Source of the DNA: Lycocorax pyrrhopterus obiensis
Lineage: Eukaryota; Chordata; Aves; Passeriformes; Paradisaeidae
DNA length: 64,000 nt
Assembly: GCA_014706295.1 (NCBI GenBank)
Contig: JACSVZ010000002.1
Span: 51,610,717 to 51,674,716, forward strand
Direction of reading: 5' to 3'
In this document: piece after piece, positions 24,701 to 38,389 of the stretch
How the letters are laid out: every line of letters starts with the position of its first letter
Position numbering within the stretch: the stretch's first letter is position 1
Notes under the pieces: model-generated
Databases searched by the model: none
Seen by the model: only the letters and a program-made list of their open reading frames with translations
What the model was told of the DNA's origin: nothing
Program-made: the position numbers and the translations under genes

Positions 24701-26547
24701 GATACATTATTCCTTTACATGATTCCACATCTTCAAGCCTGGACGGTAGATTTTCCCACTGCTCCTTCGTTTCAAAGAATATTCCAGACTTTCCTCACTT
24801 TGTCTACATACTTTTCATACAATTTGGTAAGATATCTGCATTTTTAATTTGGTTTATTTTTTAATTTTCCCAAGCCTCCCCTGTAAGTTCAAAGTGTGCC
24901 ACATTACCTAGCAATACAAAATTCAATATAAAATTGACAAGACCACTATGCATTTTACATGGCAGAGATAGTGGAGTTAAGAACACGATTAACCTTTGGC
25001 AGGTTCTGGATGTTTTTCAGCCTCTTGTCTCATTAGTCTCAATAAAACCAGCTACGAAAGGCTGACTAATCCTGTATTCAAACTGAAAAGGATTTCAGTT
25101 TTCAAATTATCAGAAAGATTAATCCTGAAGACAAAATACGTGGTATCAGAAAAGAAAAGAAACTAGCTCAAGGAAAGTGAAGCTGATTGTTTTACACTTT
25201 AGTCTGCCTTGAATCTGGAGACACAATCTCTTAATAAAATATTCTAATTTTTTTAAAGCATGCACATGATGAAACAGAGCAAAATTCTACTTCTTAAATT
25301 CGTTTAAAACCTCAGTAATTTTCCCCATATTGTTGACAAAGAAACACACCCATGCACAGTAAAACTAAAACTGATTGCAAAAGCACAATGTGGCTTCCTG
25401 ATAGTCACCAAAATACGTAACTGTGGACAGTCAATGTGTTTTGGGAGAGCAACCCAGAAACAAAAAAGCCATTCATTTAAGAACTAAGATAACTATAAAA
25501 AAGGAAACCTTGGTCAGCCGATAGTTGTTAGAGTCGCTGTTGGTCATCGCACGGAGCTCAGAACCTGAAATCTGATTTCTCAGACATCTCTGTGACACCC
25601 GATGTTATCTCCTCAGAAGTATTAACTCTGGCCTATCAGGCTTTGCAAAAAGTTGTTTCAGCTCTCAACTCATACTCCTACCTCAGTGTTTGCTATTTTG
25701 ACAGTGAAAAATCTCAACATCATTTGGGTGTGTTTTCTCAACCTATGCTGAAGAGCTGATATAGTAATAAAAATACTAAAAAAAGTGTTTCCCTATGTGG
25801 CAAATTAGACAAAAAAGGAAGCAGATGATGCTTTTAATTTGAAATTCCACGTGAAACTTCACAAGCATTGCTTTGAACTTTGCCTATGTAAATTTCTCGT
25901 ATGGAAAATGGAACCAATATTTTTCAATTTGTCTTATTCCATTTGGTCAATTTATTAGCATTTTATGTATTTCTATTTTGTGATTTAAAAAAAAAAATTA
26001 ATAGCTTAGGCTATTTCAGTTCTCCTGTGTTTGCTATAGATTTTTCTTTTAAATTGCCATTTTTCCTTCAATATGAGATAACTTAAATTCATTTTAGGAT
26101 GGTGCTGGGATCACTTTTTCCCCATTACTTCATGTATTGTAAATAAGAAGAAAATACTTTTTTACTGCAGTCAATGTGTAAAGTCTCTCTGTTTGCATTT
26201 TGAATGTTAGCTCATTGTCAAACACCAGAATAAAAAAAAAAAGAGTCTTCTGAGGAAATCAGAGGTGCAGTAATATTACATCAACAAAAAAGAGGCATGA
26301 CATTTCATCAGCCTTATAGTGCTATACATTTGGCTCAATTAAAACTTTCACCAAGTTAATCTGATAAATAAGCCATAACTGGATTACAGGATGCAACATT
26401 GGAGACCTCTGAAAATGGAAGATGCTGTATGAAAACTGCTTGTTAAAACCTCAGCTCATTTATTTGTAGGTGGAACAATTATGTTTTAGAAAAGGATGAC
26501 GAAACTTCTGTATTTTACTCGTCTTTATCTGTTATCAGTAGATAGCT
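18782..26547. other. Unannotated AT-rich spacer
   Basis: About 7.8 kb without a recognised gene, RNA or transposon family. At 20140-20180 the minus strand carries an AATAAAGTTTGTTGC-like word of the kind found near LTR poly(A) sites, but I cannot extend it into an LTR. ORFs of 61-107 codons (for example 20636-20857 minus, 21471-21755 plus, 24524-24847 plus) are Phe-, Leu- and Ser-rich, as expected of random AT-rich DNA. Confidence 0.55.
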
Positions 26548-26817
26548 ATGAGTAAAACCAAAACTAGTTTAAGCATCAGTCCCATCCCTTTTTTTTGTGT
26601 TTGGTCAATAAAACAAATATTTCTGCACAGAACCTGGTGGAATATGATCAACAGAAGGAACTCAACACACTGGTTGGAATTTAAAGTCAAAAAATTTGAA
26701 CCTACTTATAAGAAAAGTAAATCCACTTCAGAGAGGCAAGAAGCATCCCAAGCAGACTCTGACACTTTCAGTATAGTGTCACCCAACCATTCTGAATCAT
26801 TTCAGAAGAAAAAATAA
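26548..26817 (+). other. Possible terminal coding exon or chance ORF, unidentified
   Basis: An 89-codon ORF whose last 62 codons differ in character from its first part. A pyrimidine-containing stretch ends in the splice-acceptor-like TTCTGCACAG (26621-26630). The downstream part is polar and low in Leu and Phe (for example KKSKSTSERQEASQADSDTF) and ends at TAA 26815-26817. A poly(A) signal AATAAA follows at 26888-26893. This arrangement fits a last exon of a gene or transcript from the left, but the acceptor tract is interrupted by A-rich sequence and no partner exon was found. I do not recognise the product. Confidence 0.15.
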
Positions 26818-27838
26818 ACTATTAATGCTTCCCTAAACTCCACACTAGGAGAAGTGGATGTGCAAGAAAGTACCCAAAGGAGAAATTAATAAAACTGGAA
26901 GTTCTTGCACTTGTTAATATTATTAAGAGAGAAAACACTTTAAGCATTCTTATATCAGTTCTCTTCCCTTTTCTGGGTTAGCCTGCAGATTTTGTTCGTA
27001 CTTACCAAAAGCTTGCTGAGTTCTCTTCATTTTTTAGAGCATAAGATCTATGAATAGGGGAAGACACAGCTACAACCACACTTTCAACATCAATATTCCA
27101 ACTGGGTTCCCCGTAGATGGGACACTGATGCAGTTTGTCTCATCAGATACTGAATTTTCCCTTCATGGTGGATGGTTGTGTAGGAAAAATTATTAATTCC
27201 AAATACTCTCCATCCTGGTCAGCACACTCTCTTCCTTTGTACACACACTGTAGGTGCTGTGTTGCTCCTCTCATAAGAGAAACAAGACCCTTAAGAAATT
27301 CCTGGCTTTAGCAAGCAGAGCTCTCCTCCATCCCGCCCTTCACACTGCGTCATTCAGTTGGGCATCGGCACCTCGGTGAGCTGCCATGTTGTGGCTCCAG
27401 AAAGACAACAGCTCTGGGATACAGCAGTTAATTCTGCTTTGATGTTCACTGATTATTGACACTTGTTCTCCTGTAAACACAGAGATTCCAGGAAGAGCTT
27501 GGTTTTGTATGGCAACAAAGAAACTGAAGTAGGTCAGAGTCTCACAGATAATTTCCATAAAATCTGATTATAGCTACAAGCGAATAAAACTTACATATGT
27601 CACAAAAAAGCACCAAAAAGCAGTCTAACAAGTAGTCCAGCAACAGCAACCACAATGCAGTGAGGGAAGAATGAGTTCTATAGCACGGGTTTACAATGTG
27701 GCCATGCATACATATGTTAGTAACGAAAATATAATTTGACCTTTTATTTTGAAGAACAAAGAATTCAGGTGCATATAGCTGTATCTATGTGGCGCGCACA
27801 TGTATGTTGACTACAAATACATACATATTACACGTATA
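26818..27838. other. Unannotated spacer
   Basis: No recognised element apart from the AATAAA at 26888. A 72-codon minus-strand ORF (27340-27558) has no domain. Confidence 0.6.
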
Positions 27839-27962
27839 ATGTCATAGAAAAATATAGGTGGAAAGGGCCCCTCTGAGGTCCTGACCCCTTCAAAAACTGT
27901 TCAAAGCACAGTTAATCTCAAAGTTAGAACAGGTTGCTCAAGGCCTTGTCTAGTAGAGACAC
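27839..27962 (-). mobile_element. CR1 LINE, short 3'-terminal fragment, antisense
   Basis: On the plus strand it begins with the reversed CR1 tail (ATGTCATAGAAAAATATAGG), continues GTGGAAAGGGCCCCTCTGAG, and keeps the antisense CR1 word GTTAGAACAGGTTGCTCAAG followed by GCCTTGTCTAGT. That is the order of the last ~120 bp of CR1 read backwards. It is moderately diverged, with no coding sequence. Confidence 0.88.
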
Positions 27963-30900
27963 ACACAATAAAGCTAATTTGCAAAGCTCATAGCCAACCA
28001 CTCACTGAGGTATGTTATTTTCTTTCAGCAGTTGATTTTTTCCCTCGTATTAGAGGGCAATAAAATATATCTGATTCCATTCAATAGGATACTGATGACT
28101 TCTATAGAGGGTAAATGAGCAGATTTTGCATCAGAAGCCTGAAGCAGTAGAGTTTACCATTTAGATCATTAACATGAGAAACAGAAACATATATTTATTC
28201 TAGTGTGGTTTCTGTTTCTGGTTGCTCTTGGTTCCACAGGTACTGAATAAACCTCATAGCTGGATGAGGAAAGACTGCAAGGAAAGTGACGGAAAAGATG
28301 TCAATATTCAAGGGTGGAAAAGGTAGGAAGAAAGAAAACCTATTTCTTCAGACCTTAAAAAATTTCTTTGAATTTTGACACATATGTGTCTGATGAGAAG
28401 AGACATGACTTTGTTTTGCTTTCATACCACAGGTATTGACACTCACTTTTCTCTGATCCTCTAGTCGGAAATCTTGCTAGTTTTAAGGAAAAAAGAAATA
28501 AGACCTCTATGAGTGAACAGCCTATTTAGTATTTAGCTACAAAAGTGTGAGTCCATATTAAGGAGCTTACAATTCTGAGAGTTCACTCATTTAAAAATCA
28601 GGGTACCCTTGGAAGTGACATTGAAGCAGTTAATACAACAAACAAAGAGTAGTGTCAATGACGACGAAAAATTCCAAAAATGCAGATGGAATAAACAGTG
28701 TCTGCAGTCCTGTTGGAACTGCCCCGAGTGATGTTTTTTTCCTTTGGAGTTTTTTTTTGCTTGTTTGGTTGTTCTTGTGTTTTCTTCATTTGGGAAAATA
28801 ATTAAGGAAAAGAAACTTTGGCTGCAAATGGTCTCTCTCCTGCACCGGCTTAGTATATGCATTTAAACAAAAGATCCCATAAGTTTTTAGGTGGACTATA
28901 CTAATTCTCAGAAACATTCCTCTTCCTTCATAAGTCAGTTTTCTCTTGAAAATCAACCACTTAGAGAAATCAGAAAAATTTTACAGTATATAGAATGTCC
29001 TGTAGCATTTTTTGACTAAATTATTTCCCTTCCCATGACATTTTCTCTTCTTCATATCCCAGGCATCTATTTGGAAATTTTAGAAGGAATGAATATTTCT
29101 TGTGTACTTCATATCATTTTCTGCAGGCTTTGTTCATTCCACTCTAGACAACAGAAAGAGCCATGGTAGAACCACCGTAGATGAAGATACATCTAGCTGT
29201 AGACAAAAACTCCAGAGTCCAAAGATGCTGGAATGCTTTCCCCAGGAATTGTACAGCTAATTTTTTCCTATGCATATTCTAAAATCCAGAAGATTAAGGC
29301 TAAAAACTTCTAAAAGCTTGAGAGCCCCTTACTATAAGGATGTTTTAATGGCTTTATAGCCTATTCCTAAGCAAGGAATCACTTTTCGTCACTACAGATC
29401 TCTCACAATCACTTGATACTTTTGGCACCTGACGTGTAAAATCTGCTGCTGACCATCGAGACAGAGCACTTTTGGAACTTCAAGACATATCTGGGCATAT
29501 CTGGACCTATCTTGGTTTACCGCTGACAAGTTCCTGATTATAGTCAAAAGACAAAAAAAAATTTATACCAACAGTTTTCACTGTGATAGTTTGCCACAAA
29601 TTTGGAGTCTCAATAAAAGCCAGAACAGCTCCCAAAAAACCTATAGTAAAAAAAAAAAATTCAGCTGACTTCAGCTCTTCCAAGTTTTACATGAATGATT
29701 GTAAAAACTTTCTTCTAAGTCAACTTACCCATTTCAAATGCCAAAAGGAGTATAAATTATACAGAGGATATTAATAATATTTACATTCAGCCCTTCTAAA
29801 ATGAAGCCAAAGAAAGAAAACATCTTGTTCTAATAACATAGATACAATCATCACCAGTCTGCACAAATATTGGAAACATCATGTGTTAGTCCTCTTTGCT
29901 GATTGAAAATCAAACAAATAACCAATTATATTATCCATCAGACCATATTATTAAATAATAATGTATGAACTGAAACAAGACAGACTCTATTCGTCATTAT
30001 AAAGTAGTAGTTTCTTTATTGAATATTACACAGTGGTGAGAAAGAAGCAGTTACACATGTTAAAAAGATGAAGCCAGAAATCTGTCTGAAATAAGAAAAA
30101 ATTGCCTTGACTCATGGCAGTTATTGTCATAGTGAGGAAGATTGTCCATTTTAATTGCATTTTTGGCTGGATTTTTAAATATTATGGTATTTCAGAAGTG
30201 ATTGATGTCAGTTGCAGCATAAGAATAGGCACTGTGGTACTTTAACTTGTGAATCTGACGGTTCAATGGCCATGTGTCCCTTGAATTCTCATAGAGAAGA
30301 ATTCAATTTCCTGCTTGTGACTGGGAAATGTATTTGCTTTCAGAAAAGTTCTATTGCAACAGTGAAATGATTGACATGAATTCATGATGAAGCAGTGCAC
30401 TACCTACACTATTCCTATAAACACTATGAAGTGCTATGCTTGCTTTTAAAATGTATTAGCAATAACAAATATTTGTTTTACTGAGAAGAAATGAACTTAA
30501 CACTTTTCTAATTAAAAACTGAATGAGGGTTTGTGGTTTTAAACAAATCATCATCTACTGGGTATCTACTTTTCTGGAGGAAAAACAAAGTATCTAACTT
30601 AATACAGAAAAATTAAAAGTAATTCATGCAGGAGTACTGCAAATTCCATTTTCCATTATTACAAAAGTATGAAACACCTTAGTACGTTATTACTGTGTCT
30701 CGGTACCCTTCAGAATAAAGTATGTTCTGGTGTCTCTTTATATATAAAAGGCTTGACTATTAGACCTGATGCTGTTGTGTGCCTGACAAAGGCACTTCCA
30801 AAACTTCTTTGACTCTCCAGCAGTTTAATACGAATGTTCTAGCTTTAAAAAGGCAGTCTCTGTAAAGCTTGACTATTCACAGAAATACCCTCATGCCAGT

Positions 30901-31199
30901 CTTTGCAGTGAAATAAAAGGCTCAGGTATGTGTGAACATACCCATGGGACGAAGACCTGGCTGTATAAGTAGCTGCACAGACAAGGTTTTGGTCTCTATG
31001 ATTGTGGGACGCTCTTTGAGGAGTAAGTACTTTGACAAAATGGGGGAAAGAGCATTTTTGCAAACAGTCTTGTTAACCTTTGAGAAGAACTGTAATTTAG
31101 GTACACTGGGGTAGTGTTGTCATAATCCAAAGAGAAGGCAAGGTATAGGAGAGTAAAAAAAGCTTTAGGGCACCAAAGGAAAATAGAATTCGCATCATT
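27963..31199. other. Unannotated AT-rich spacer
   Basis: No gene or repeat recognised. ORFs (28587-28862 minus, 29583-29774 plus, 30845-31063 minus) show no domain. Confidence 0.6.
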
Positions 31200-32330
31200 T
31201 CATGCTTTCTCTTCTCTACCCTTGAGAAAACAAGACCACAGGGGAAGGAAGAGCCCACACTTTGGGAAACACATGGGAGCTGCAGAGGTATGATCTCATT
31301 AAGTTTACAGAGATGTAGTTTGGTAGGTCTCACCAGAGCACTCCAATGAACTGATGCATGTTTTTTCAGGAGAGACAGGCTGGAAAGGTGAGGAGGAAGG
31401 GTTTTGCTGTACACAACGGGATGGCTGGAGTGCACAGAGCTTTCACCACTGAGGAAGTGGTGACAAGTCTGCTGACAACTTATGTTTAAGTTTAGAGAAG
31501 AGGCTGTCATGGGCAGCACAGGCTTGTACTGCAGAAGAAAAAATTCGGGGCTAAATAAACCCTGTAGAGAGTTGAAAGAAGACTTGCAATCACCAAGTGG
31601 CTCTCGCAAGGATCTACATCTGAATGTCTGCTATAAAGGCAAGAGAACTGGGCACAAACAATCCAGAAGATTTCTGGTGTGTGTTTAAGATAATTTATTG
31701 TTGCGGGTGATTGATCAGCCATCCAGTGAAATACTTTCTTGGAACTATTGTTCACAATTAGTAAATATATCATCAAAAATATGAAAGTCAAGGACAGCCT
31801 TGGCTGGTAAAATCCTGAGACTGCAGTTTAAAATCAAGCGAAGTAAGGCGAACAGCAGAATCTCAAATTTGGACTGGAGGAGAGCAGATTTCTGCTTAAT
31901 CAGAGACCTATTCGATAACATCTTATGGGATGTTGCCCTAGAGGGCAAAGGACACCAGAAGAACCAGCTGATCTTCAAGGACAACCTCCTCAGAGCACAA
32001 GAATGGCTTGGTCTAATGTTCTGTAAATAACAGAAGTGTTACAGAGAGCCAGCTTGATTCAACAGGGAGCACCAACTGAGTTCAAATATAAAAAAGAAGT
32101 ACATAAAGTAAGAAGTTGGGACAAGTTACCCAGGAGAAATATAGAGTGCTTACAGAGATTGTGGTGGAAACATCCAAGGCTCACATGTTGCTCAAACTAG
32201 TAAAGGATATGAAGAGGGTTTCTGTAGGTACACCAGAAACAGAAGAAAGGCTGAGGAAAGTGTAGGTCTGCTGCTCAATGGGGCAAGTGACAAAGTGACA
32301 TGAAAAACTCTGAGGTGCACTCCCACAGGA
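31200..32330 (+). mobile_element. CR1 LINE, endonuclease-to-linker fragment of ORF2
   Basis: The longest transposon remnant here, in plus orientation. 31270-31690 follows the CR1 ORF2 endonuclease (CTGCAGAGGTATGATCTCAT, then TTTTTCAGGAGAGACAGGCT, then the CTACATCTGAATGTCTGCTA 'catalytic-core' end near 31613). 31795-32030 is an open 76-codon remnant of the post-endonuclease linker with WRRADFCLIRDLF and DVALEGKGHQKNQLIFKDNL. 32045-32290 continues with the region before the reverse transcriptase (TTTCTGTAGGTACACCAGAA and CTGCTGCTCAATGGGGCAAG). Stops and frameshifts separate the pieces. There is no RT or 3' end, so the copy has lost its 3' part or was broken by later events. The 170-codon ORF on the minus strand (31097-31609) is antisense to the endonuclease part and is a shadow. 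Confidence 0.88.
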
Positions 32331-35300
32331 TCTGTAAGAATGTTTGAGGAACTGTGAGGGCTAAGGGCAGACCATAAAAGTGTAACCAGTGGCTAAAAAC
32401 CACTTCAACTATGATACCGTCTAATTTTTTTCTCTAGTTTTTATAGTCTTATTTCTCTCACATGCTTTTATATTTAGGATGATTATATTATCCAAGTGTC
32501 ACCTGTGACAAAAGATATCTAGTTTTGACACAGTCATTCTGAGACCCTGGCCAAAGGGTCCAAAGATTCCTGTACTTTCCCTTTCTGAACAGAAATTTTC
32601 TTCCAAACTTTGTCTGATATACCTATCTATATTGCTGAACCTATCTATGTTTGGAAAGGAATTAAGCATTTATTTTTGCAGCAACAATGAATCTAAGACC
32701 ACTAGTGTCTTTGGCATTTCTAGGCATCATTTAAAAACTATAGAATAATAAAGCTTTGTAAACTATAAAATGTTTGGTCTTGAAAATTACTTTAAATTAT
32801 ATTAGTTTAAATTTTTGGTTTTCTTTTTGTGCTTCATATTTGATATATCCTCTGAACTCACTTTGCTACTTATGCTTCATTTAATTTTTAATTGCTACCA
32901 GTTTTCGTAGCTGGGAAGGTAAGAGGTCAGTTCATTTTCCCTTTGTTGAGAAAGCAGGAAATGTTTTCACATTTGAAGACTGGATTGTGCCTTTCCTTCC
33001 TTATCTCCGCCTCTCCGGAAGGCGACTGACCATATCCCTCTGTAACTCACACATCATTGTGCAACTATTGATTTCAAGGATTCCCTAAAAGCAATTTCTC
33101 CTAATTGAAGCACACCAAGCTATAACTTCATCAGCTGTATTAAGTTTAAACACCTTTTATACTGTGTAAGTAGCAAATGTTCCTCAGGAACCTTTTGGTA
33201 CTATACCAAACCCTTCTTTATTATATTAGGTTTGGCTTGCTGTCTCATCTTGAACATCTTAAACTTCCTTAGGGATATATCTTCACTCAAAAGTTCCTCT
33301 GATGTACTCTACCAAGATACATAACACAGTGCAACTTTCCAAGAGTGGATGCCACCACATGCAGCTATAAGCATCTGTAAGGAAGTAACTCAGATAAAAG
33401 ACAGAAAATAAACCACATCACACTAAGGCACCTTTAAACTAGTTTGCCCACACTAGAGTTCCTTTAGGTGCAATTAATATAGTCTCAAAAACAGAATAGA
33501 TACTGCCTGAAAAGAGTAAAGTTATTGTCTGGTTGCTGAAATTTTGGAGGTCCTTGGTGTTTTCATACTTTTCCATTGCTTCTATATACTTTCCCCACTT
33601 TGTGTTGTTTAACCTGAGGGCTGTTAAATCTCACTGGATGTTAATGAATCCTTTATATTCAACTTGGTCAAACAATATCATGAGACAGAGAGGGTGTACG
33701 AGGCATATTGCTGTGGACAGCTCGAACAATTCCATTTACCATGTACCAGCCTTGTTTTACCACACATCAGCTTGCCCATGGTAGTAAGCAACTGATGAAA
33801 TTAGAGTCATTCACCTATGCTTTGAAGCAAAAAATTCCAGATTAGCTTAAATCATTACAAAGAGAGTGATACACTCCGCTGAAGAGGGTAACAGTTTTAA
33901 GCTCTCTGTACTCACTCTGCAAGAGCACGTAAGATCATGCCTATAACTGGGTTGTTTTTCATCAATCTACTCACCTGCCCTACTCTATAACGATGAACTT
34001 TCACTTCATTTACTCTGCTTGGACTTTGGCAAATTTCACAGCATGATTTATTAGACCAATTCTGCATACCGTTCTCTCTTGCATCATAACCCATGCACAT
34101 CGTGTGTGATGAGTATTTGGATCTTGTATTTGGTTTTAGCTCTACTGGCTATATAAGGTTATATAAGAGATTTCTTGCCCTGTGAACGCACTTACTTCTA
34201 AACCACAAACACATTTCTTATTTAAAAACTGTTACCAGGCACTTCAGATTATTGTATTGCTGCCCACTGTCTGTTTTAAGTCTCCTCAAAATCTACACGA
34301 AAAATACAGATCATGTTTTTATCTTCTTCTAGGCAACTAAAAAACTAAAAACACTTTATTCAGAGTGAGTTTGTATTTTTGGAGCCTATATGAATGCTCT
34401 AACCAAGAAGACAGGGGAGCTTCTTTTTCAGTAACAGTGTTTTTCTTCTCCAGGAATATTTTCAAACTTCCAAAGAATTTTCAAAATTCATCTGCAAATT
34501 CACTTGTCTTGGACTTCCCCTTTTATTCAAATCATTCTCTCAGAGAATTGCCACTACCAGATATTGCTTGCCAGCTTGTCTCTTGCACCTCTCTTTCCTA
34601 GGAATGGCCGAAACTGAATATTTTTCTCATTGAAGAAAATGTTCTTGAATAAACAGTTCTCTCCTTCTTTGTCCATTTTTGCTTTACTGCTTTACTTCTT
34701 GTTCTCCTGTTAAAGTCACCATTTTGGTAACACATTTTTAAACATTCTGATAAATACCATGATTTTTAAAAAGATTATAAGAGCAATATTTCCTTTTGTT
34801 GTGGAAAATAAATACTTAAATATGTTTATTTTTTAATACAACTCTTGTAGTCATTTAACTGTTTACTGATACTTTTATCTTTGAAAAGATGGCGCCTGAA
34901 AAATCTTTTGATCATTCAACCCTATCAGTAAAAACATTTTGAGTGTGCATCACCTACATATATTTATATAGATTTATTTCTAAACCATACACAGTCATTA
35001 CTGTGCTTATGTATTATGTACATTAAAATCTTAAAAACTCTTAAAAAAACCCCCACCAGATAAAGACAAAACAAATACCACATGGATTTTTAGAAACATA
35101 ATAAAATATGTTTTCAAAATATTTTCTTCCCACATCCCAGCAGATTGTCTTGCACAATCCCTGAGATGCACTCACCCCACTTTGGAAATCACTGGTTTAA
35201 GTAGCTTGATTATGAGCACTCAAACATGTTTATGCAGAGCCTTGGAAGTTGCCTTTCTTGTTAAAATTTCTTTTCCTACCTTTGCGCACAATATCCAAAA

Positions 35301-38300
35301 GGGCTCACTAGAATACTAAAGGCTGCCTGTGGGAAGAAAAATATTGTGGAGCAAGTGCCTGTATATCTAATTGCGGTTTTTAGATTGGATATCAGAGCGC
35401 ATGGAAAGAATCAGTTCTGGTATTATCAAGCCTATCTTGTCACGAAGGTGAAGGATGGTTGGTTGTAGCACACTACTGATACACAATCACGAAAGTCAGT
35501 CTTTGAGAGGCAGCAGAGAGGGAAGGAGCAGTTTTGTCTGAAAGAGAAAAACAGAAGCTTTGAATTCAATGTTTATGGGATTACTTTTTTTTCTATCTGG
35601 ACAAGAAAGGGTGTCTAACAAATATTTAAGGCAAGAACAAAGGGGAGTGAATCCAGGATGTTTTGGAAGGTAAAAGGGCTTCTATTTTGCAGTCAAAGGA
35701 GCAAGTTGTGTTCCCAGGAACTGAGGAGGGGATAGGATGGGTACTCTAGTAGCTGTAAAGCATTACAGGCAGGCCTCTGAGATATACAGAATTTATGTCC
35801 TGATGATTACCCATTTAAAATCTAATTCATGTTAAGACAGACACAGGTGGCATTTGCTTAACCTCTACTGTGAGAGATCAAAGTGCTCTTTGAACAACTA
35901 GAGATTTAGTCAAGGCCAAGTTCTGAGTTACTACACTGAATACATTCCGTGCCAGATACAAGGATACAAATTATGTCTGAGATGAGAACAGAGTTGAATC
36001 AGCCATTGCCATCATTCCCTTAGATGATGAGTTGCTATCCAATTTAATATTAGAATGCAGTACTCGCAAAATTACCTCACAATGAATGCAGAGGAGAGGA
36101 GGGAATGAAGAGGAGAGCCCTTTCATAATCTCCAATTCTGCGTTTGCTGTGAGGGCAAGCAAGTGAAGCGTTTTCAGGGACCCCAGCTGAGACTGAAAGC
36201 ATGAAAAAATGCAAAAGTAAGACTACCAATATGCTATATACTTCATTATACAATAAAAACTGTGTAGTGCAATATAAAAGAAAAGCTAAGAGATGGGGAA
36301 ATAGCTCATTTTCTCCCTTGAAGGATGTATCTTCAAGGAGTTCTTAATAAGGCAGGATCCAAATATTAAAATAACCAGTTCAAGATGCTTGATTTGTATA
36401 GGCTGTGGAGTTTTTTAGTATATTGATTTAATTAGTCACCATTGAACCATATTTAGAAGATAAGTGAAAGCCTCTAAAGACTTATTTATTGACACCATAT
36501 GGCAGTTCTTAAAAGTGATGTTCAAATTATGTATAATGAGCCACATAAAAAAAGAGGATGTGCCATAAAAAGGACTCCCAAACAAAAATGATGCTATTGT
36601 TGAAGAATATAAGTTTTAATATGGGATTTTAGAATCTCTTCCAGAGATGAGGTGCCCTACAGTTGACTGAAAATATTTGCAGGCAGTGTTCATATTACAT
36701 GATGTAGCTGCAAAAAGCACATTTTTATGATGGATTAGAAAACTATGGTAGGAATAGACAGAGAAGATGAGTCAGGGAGGCATGAGAACCTGAAAGAGGA
36801 TAGCAAATCAGAAAGATATGCTGCTCACATTTTCACTACATTAAATGCATGTCTCAATTTAAAAGTATCTGCTCAGACATCAACCTGCAGTTACCTATTT
36901 TGATACATGATACTGGCTACAATTTTCATGAAATAAACTCTGTGTCTAGTATATGTCAAGTGATTCTTAAAGCATCACTGTGGTATTACTGTCATGTGAA
37001 TTTGGTTTCATTTATGATCATTCTTTCCTATGTGTTTCTCAGAAAATTTTGGTAACTCAAAATATTTATAGGAAGAATTGAACCCATAGAATGTATTACA
37101 CACAGACACACACACGCACACAAAAAATTTCAAGCTCTAGCACTGAAAAGTAGAAAAACTAAAATTATGGCTTTAGCCTGAGGTCCCTGTGCTGATGGTG
37201 ATACCTCACTGGATGACATTCTGTTCTTCCTGAACCATTTGAGAAGTCCAGGGGAAATATTTTTCCCTCAGTTAATTTTTTTCACAGAATCTGTACCTCT
37301 TTAAGTAGCTCATTCTTCACCTGTCTACCTTTGACACAAGCAATTTCCTCCTTGCTGCCTGGGTACCACCTGGAAAAACACTGACAGTACAGGCCACAGA
37401 CTCCCTAATCTGTGTACATAATTTTTATGATATAGAAGCTGCTGTGGCAGAATCATTGAAGAATTCCTGTCCCTAAACCTCTAGCTGGCTGGAGGGAGCA
37501 CAAAACCTCCTGATTTTTGCTAACAAATATCATGGCAGTTATGGCATCACACTGTGAACGGCATATTGAACTCATCTGTGTCCAAAAACAGGAGATTAAA
37601 TAACAGTATTGACCCTCATGAGCTCACTAAAGAGGAGCGTGAATGAAGAGCAATTGTTCCTGAAGGGACTCGAATGTGTTAAACTAGTATTGCTACACCT
37701 GTATCACAAAATTCTGTACTAATTTTTAATGTCAAGTGATAAGACAATTCCTAACAATAAAGCTCAATTACAGGCCAAGGCCTACTCAGCCCATGCAGTC
37801 TTGGACTGAAGATGGTCACTCTGGGGGGAGTACTGGAGGTGTACAGACTATTTTCCAAGCAAAAACTGGGACGGACTGGAAAAGGTGGGCTCTAATGAAT
37901 TGAGCTTCTACTCTCTTCATTGAGTGTGTAGCTACATCTAGGTGAATTTTCATTGAAAAAGAACTCCCACATCCCTGACCCCAGAGCTATTCTTTCCCAT
38001 TTCCTGCACCAATCAAATTCCTCCAAAGCAGAGCATGTTTCCACTCTCCAACAAAAGCTGCAGTACAGGTGTTTAACATGGTACCATAGCTCTTCTCCCT
38101 TTCCCTAGTCTCATAAACAACTAAAACAGTTTGGTTAAAAACACCTAAAAATTTTTTTGGTACGTGGGCATTTTCAATTTGAATAGTTTAAATGAAGCAG
38201 AATTACAATAATGTAGAGACAGAATTTAGAAGAGAAAACATCAAGCAAGTTTCACTAAAACCAATGTTATCCAGGTCTACCATTTGTGATGTGGAATACA
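32331..38300. other. Unannotated AT-rich spacer with one (CA)n tract
   Basis: About 6 kb in which I recognise no gene or transposon. ORFs of 60-83 codons (for example 33533-33784 plus, 34365-34601 plus, 35971-36162 minus) have no domain. The (CA)n tract at 37099-37122 is listed separately. Confidence 0.55.
37099..37122 (+). repeat. (CA)n microsatellite, interrupted
   Basis: CACACAGACACACACACGCA and flanking CA units, with two G interruptions. Confidence 0.85.
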
Positions 38301-38389
38301 AAACCCAACCCAACCCAAACCAAAATAACAAAAAAACTCCAGCCAGCTAACCAACCAACCAACCAACCAACCAATCAACCAACCAACCA
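38301..38389 (+). repeat. (CCCAA)n then (CCAA)n microsatellites
   Basis: Three CCCAA units (38304-38318) are followed, after about 25 bp of A-rich sequence, by ten CCAA units (38350-38389) with one internal C-to-T change (CCAATCAACC). Confidence 0.9.

Noticed and set aside
31097..31609. The longest ORF in the window, 170 codons on the minus strand.
   Set aside because: It is antisense to the endonuclease part of the CR1 copy at 31200-32330, its product has no domain, and CR1 similarity explains the sequence.
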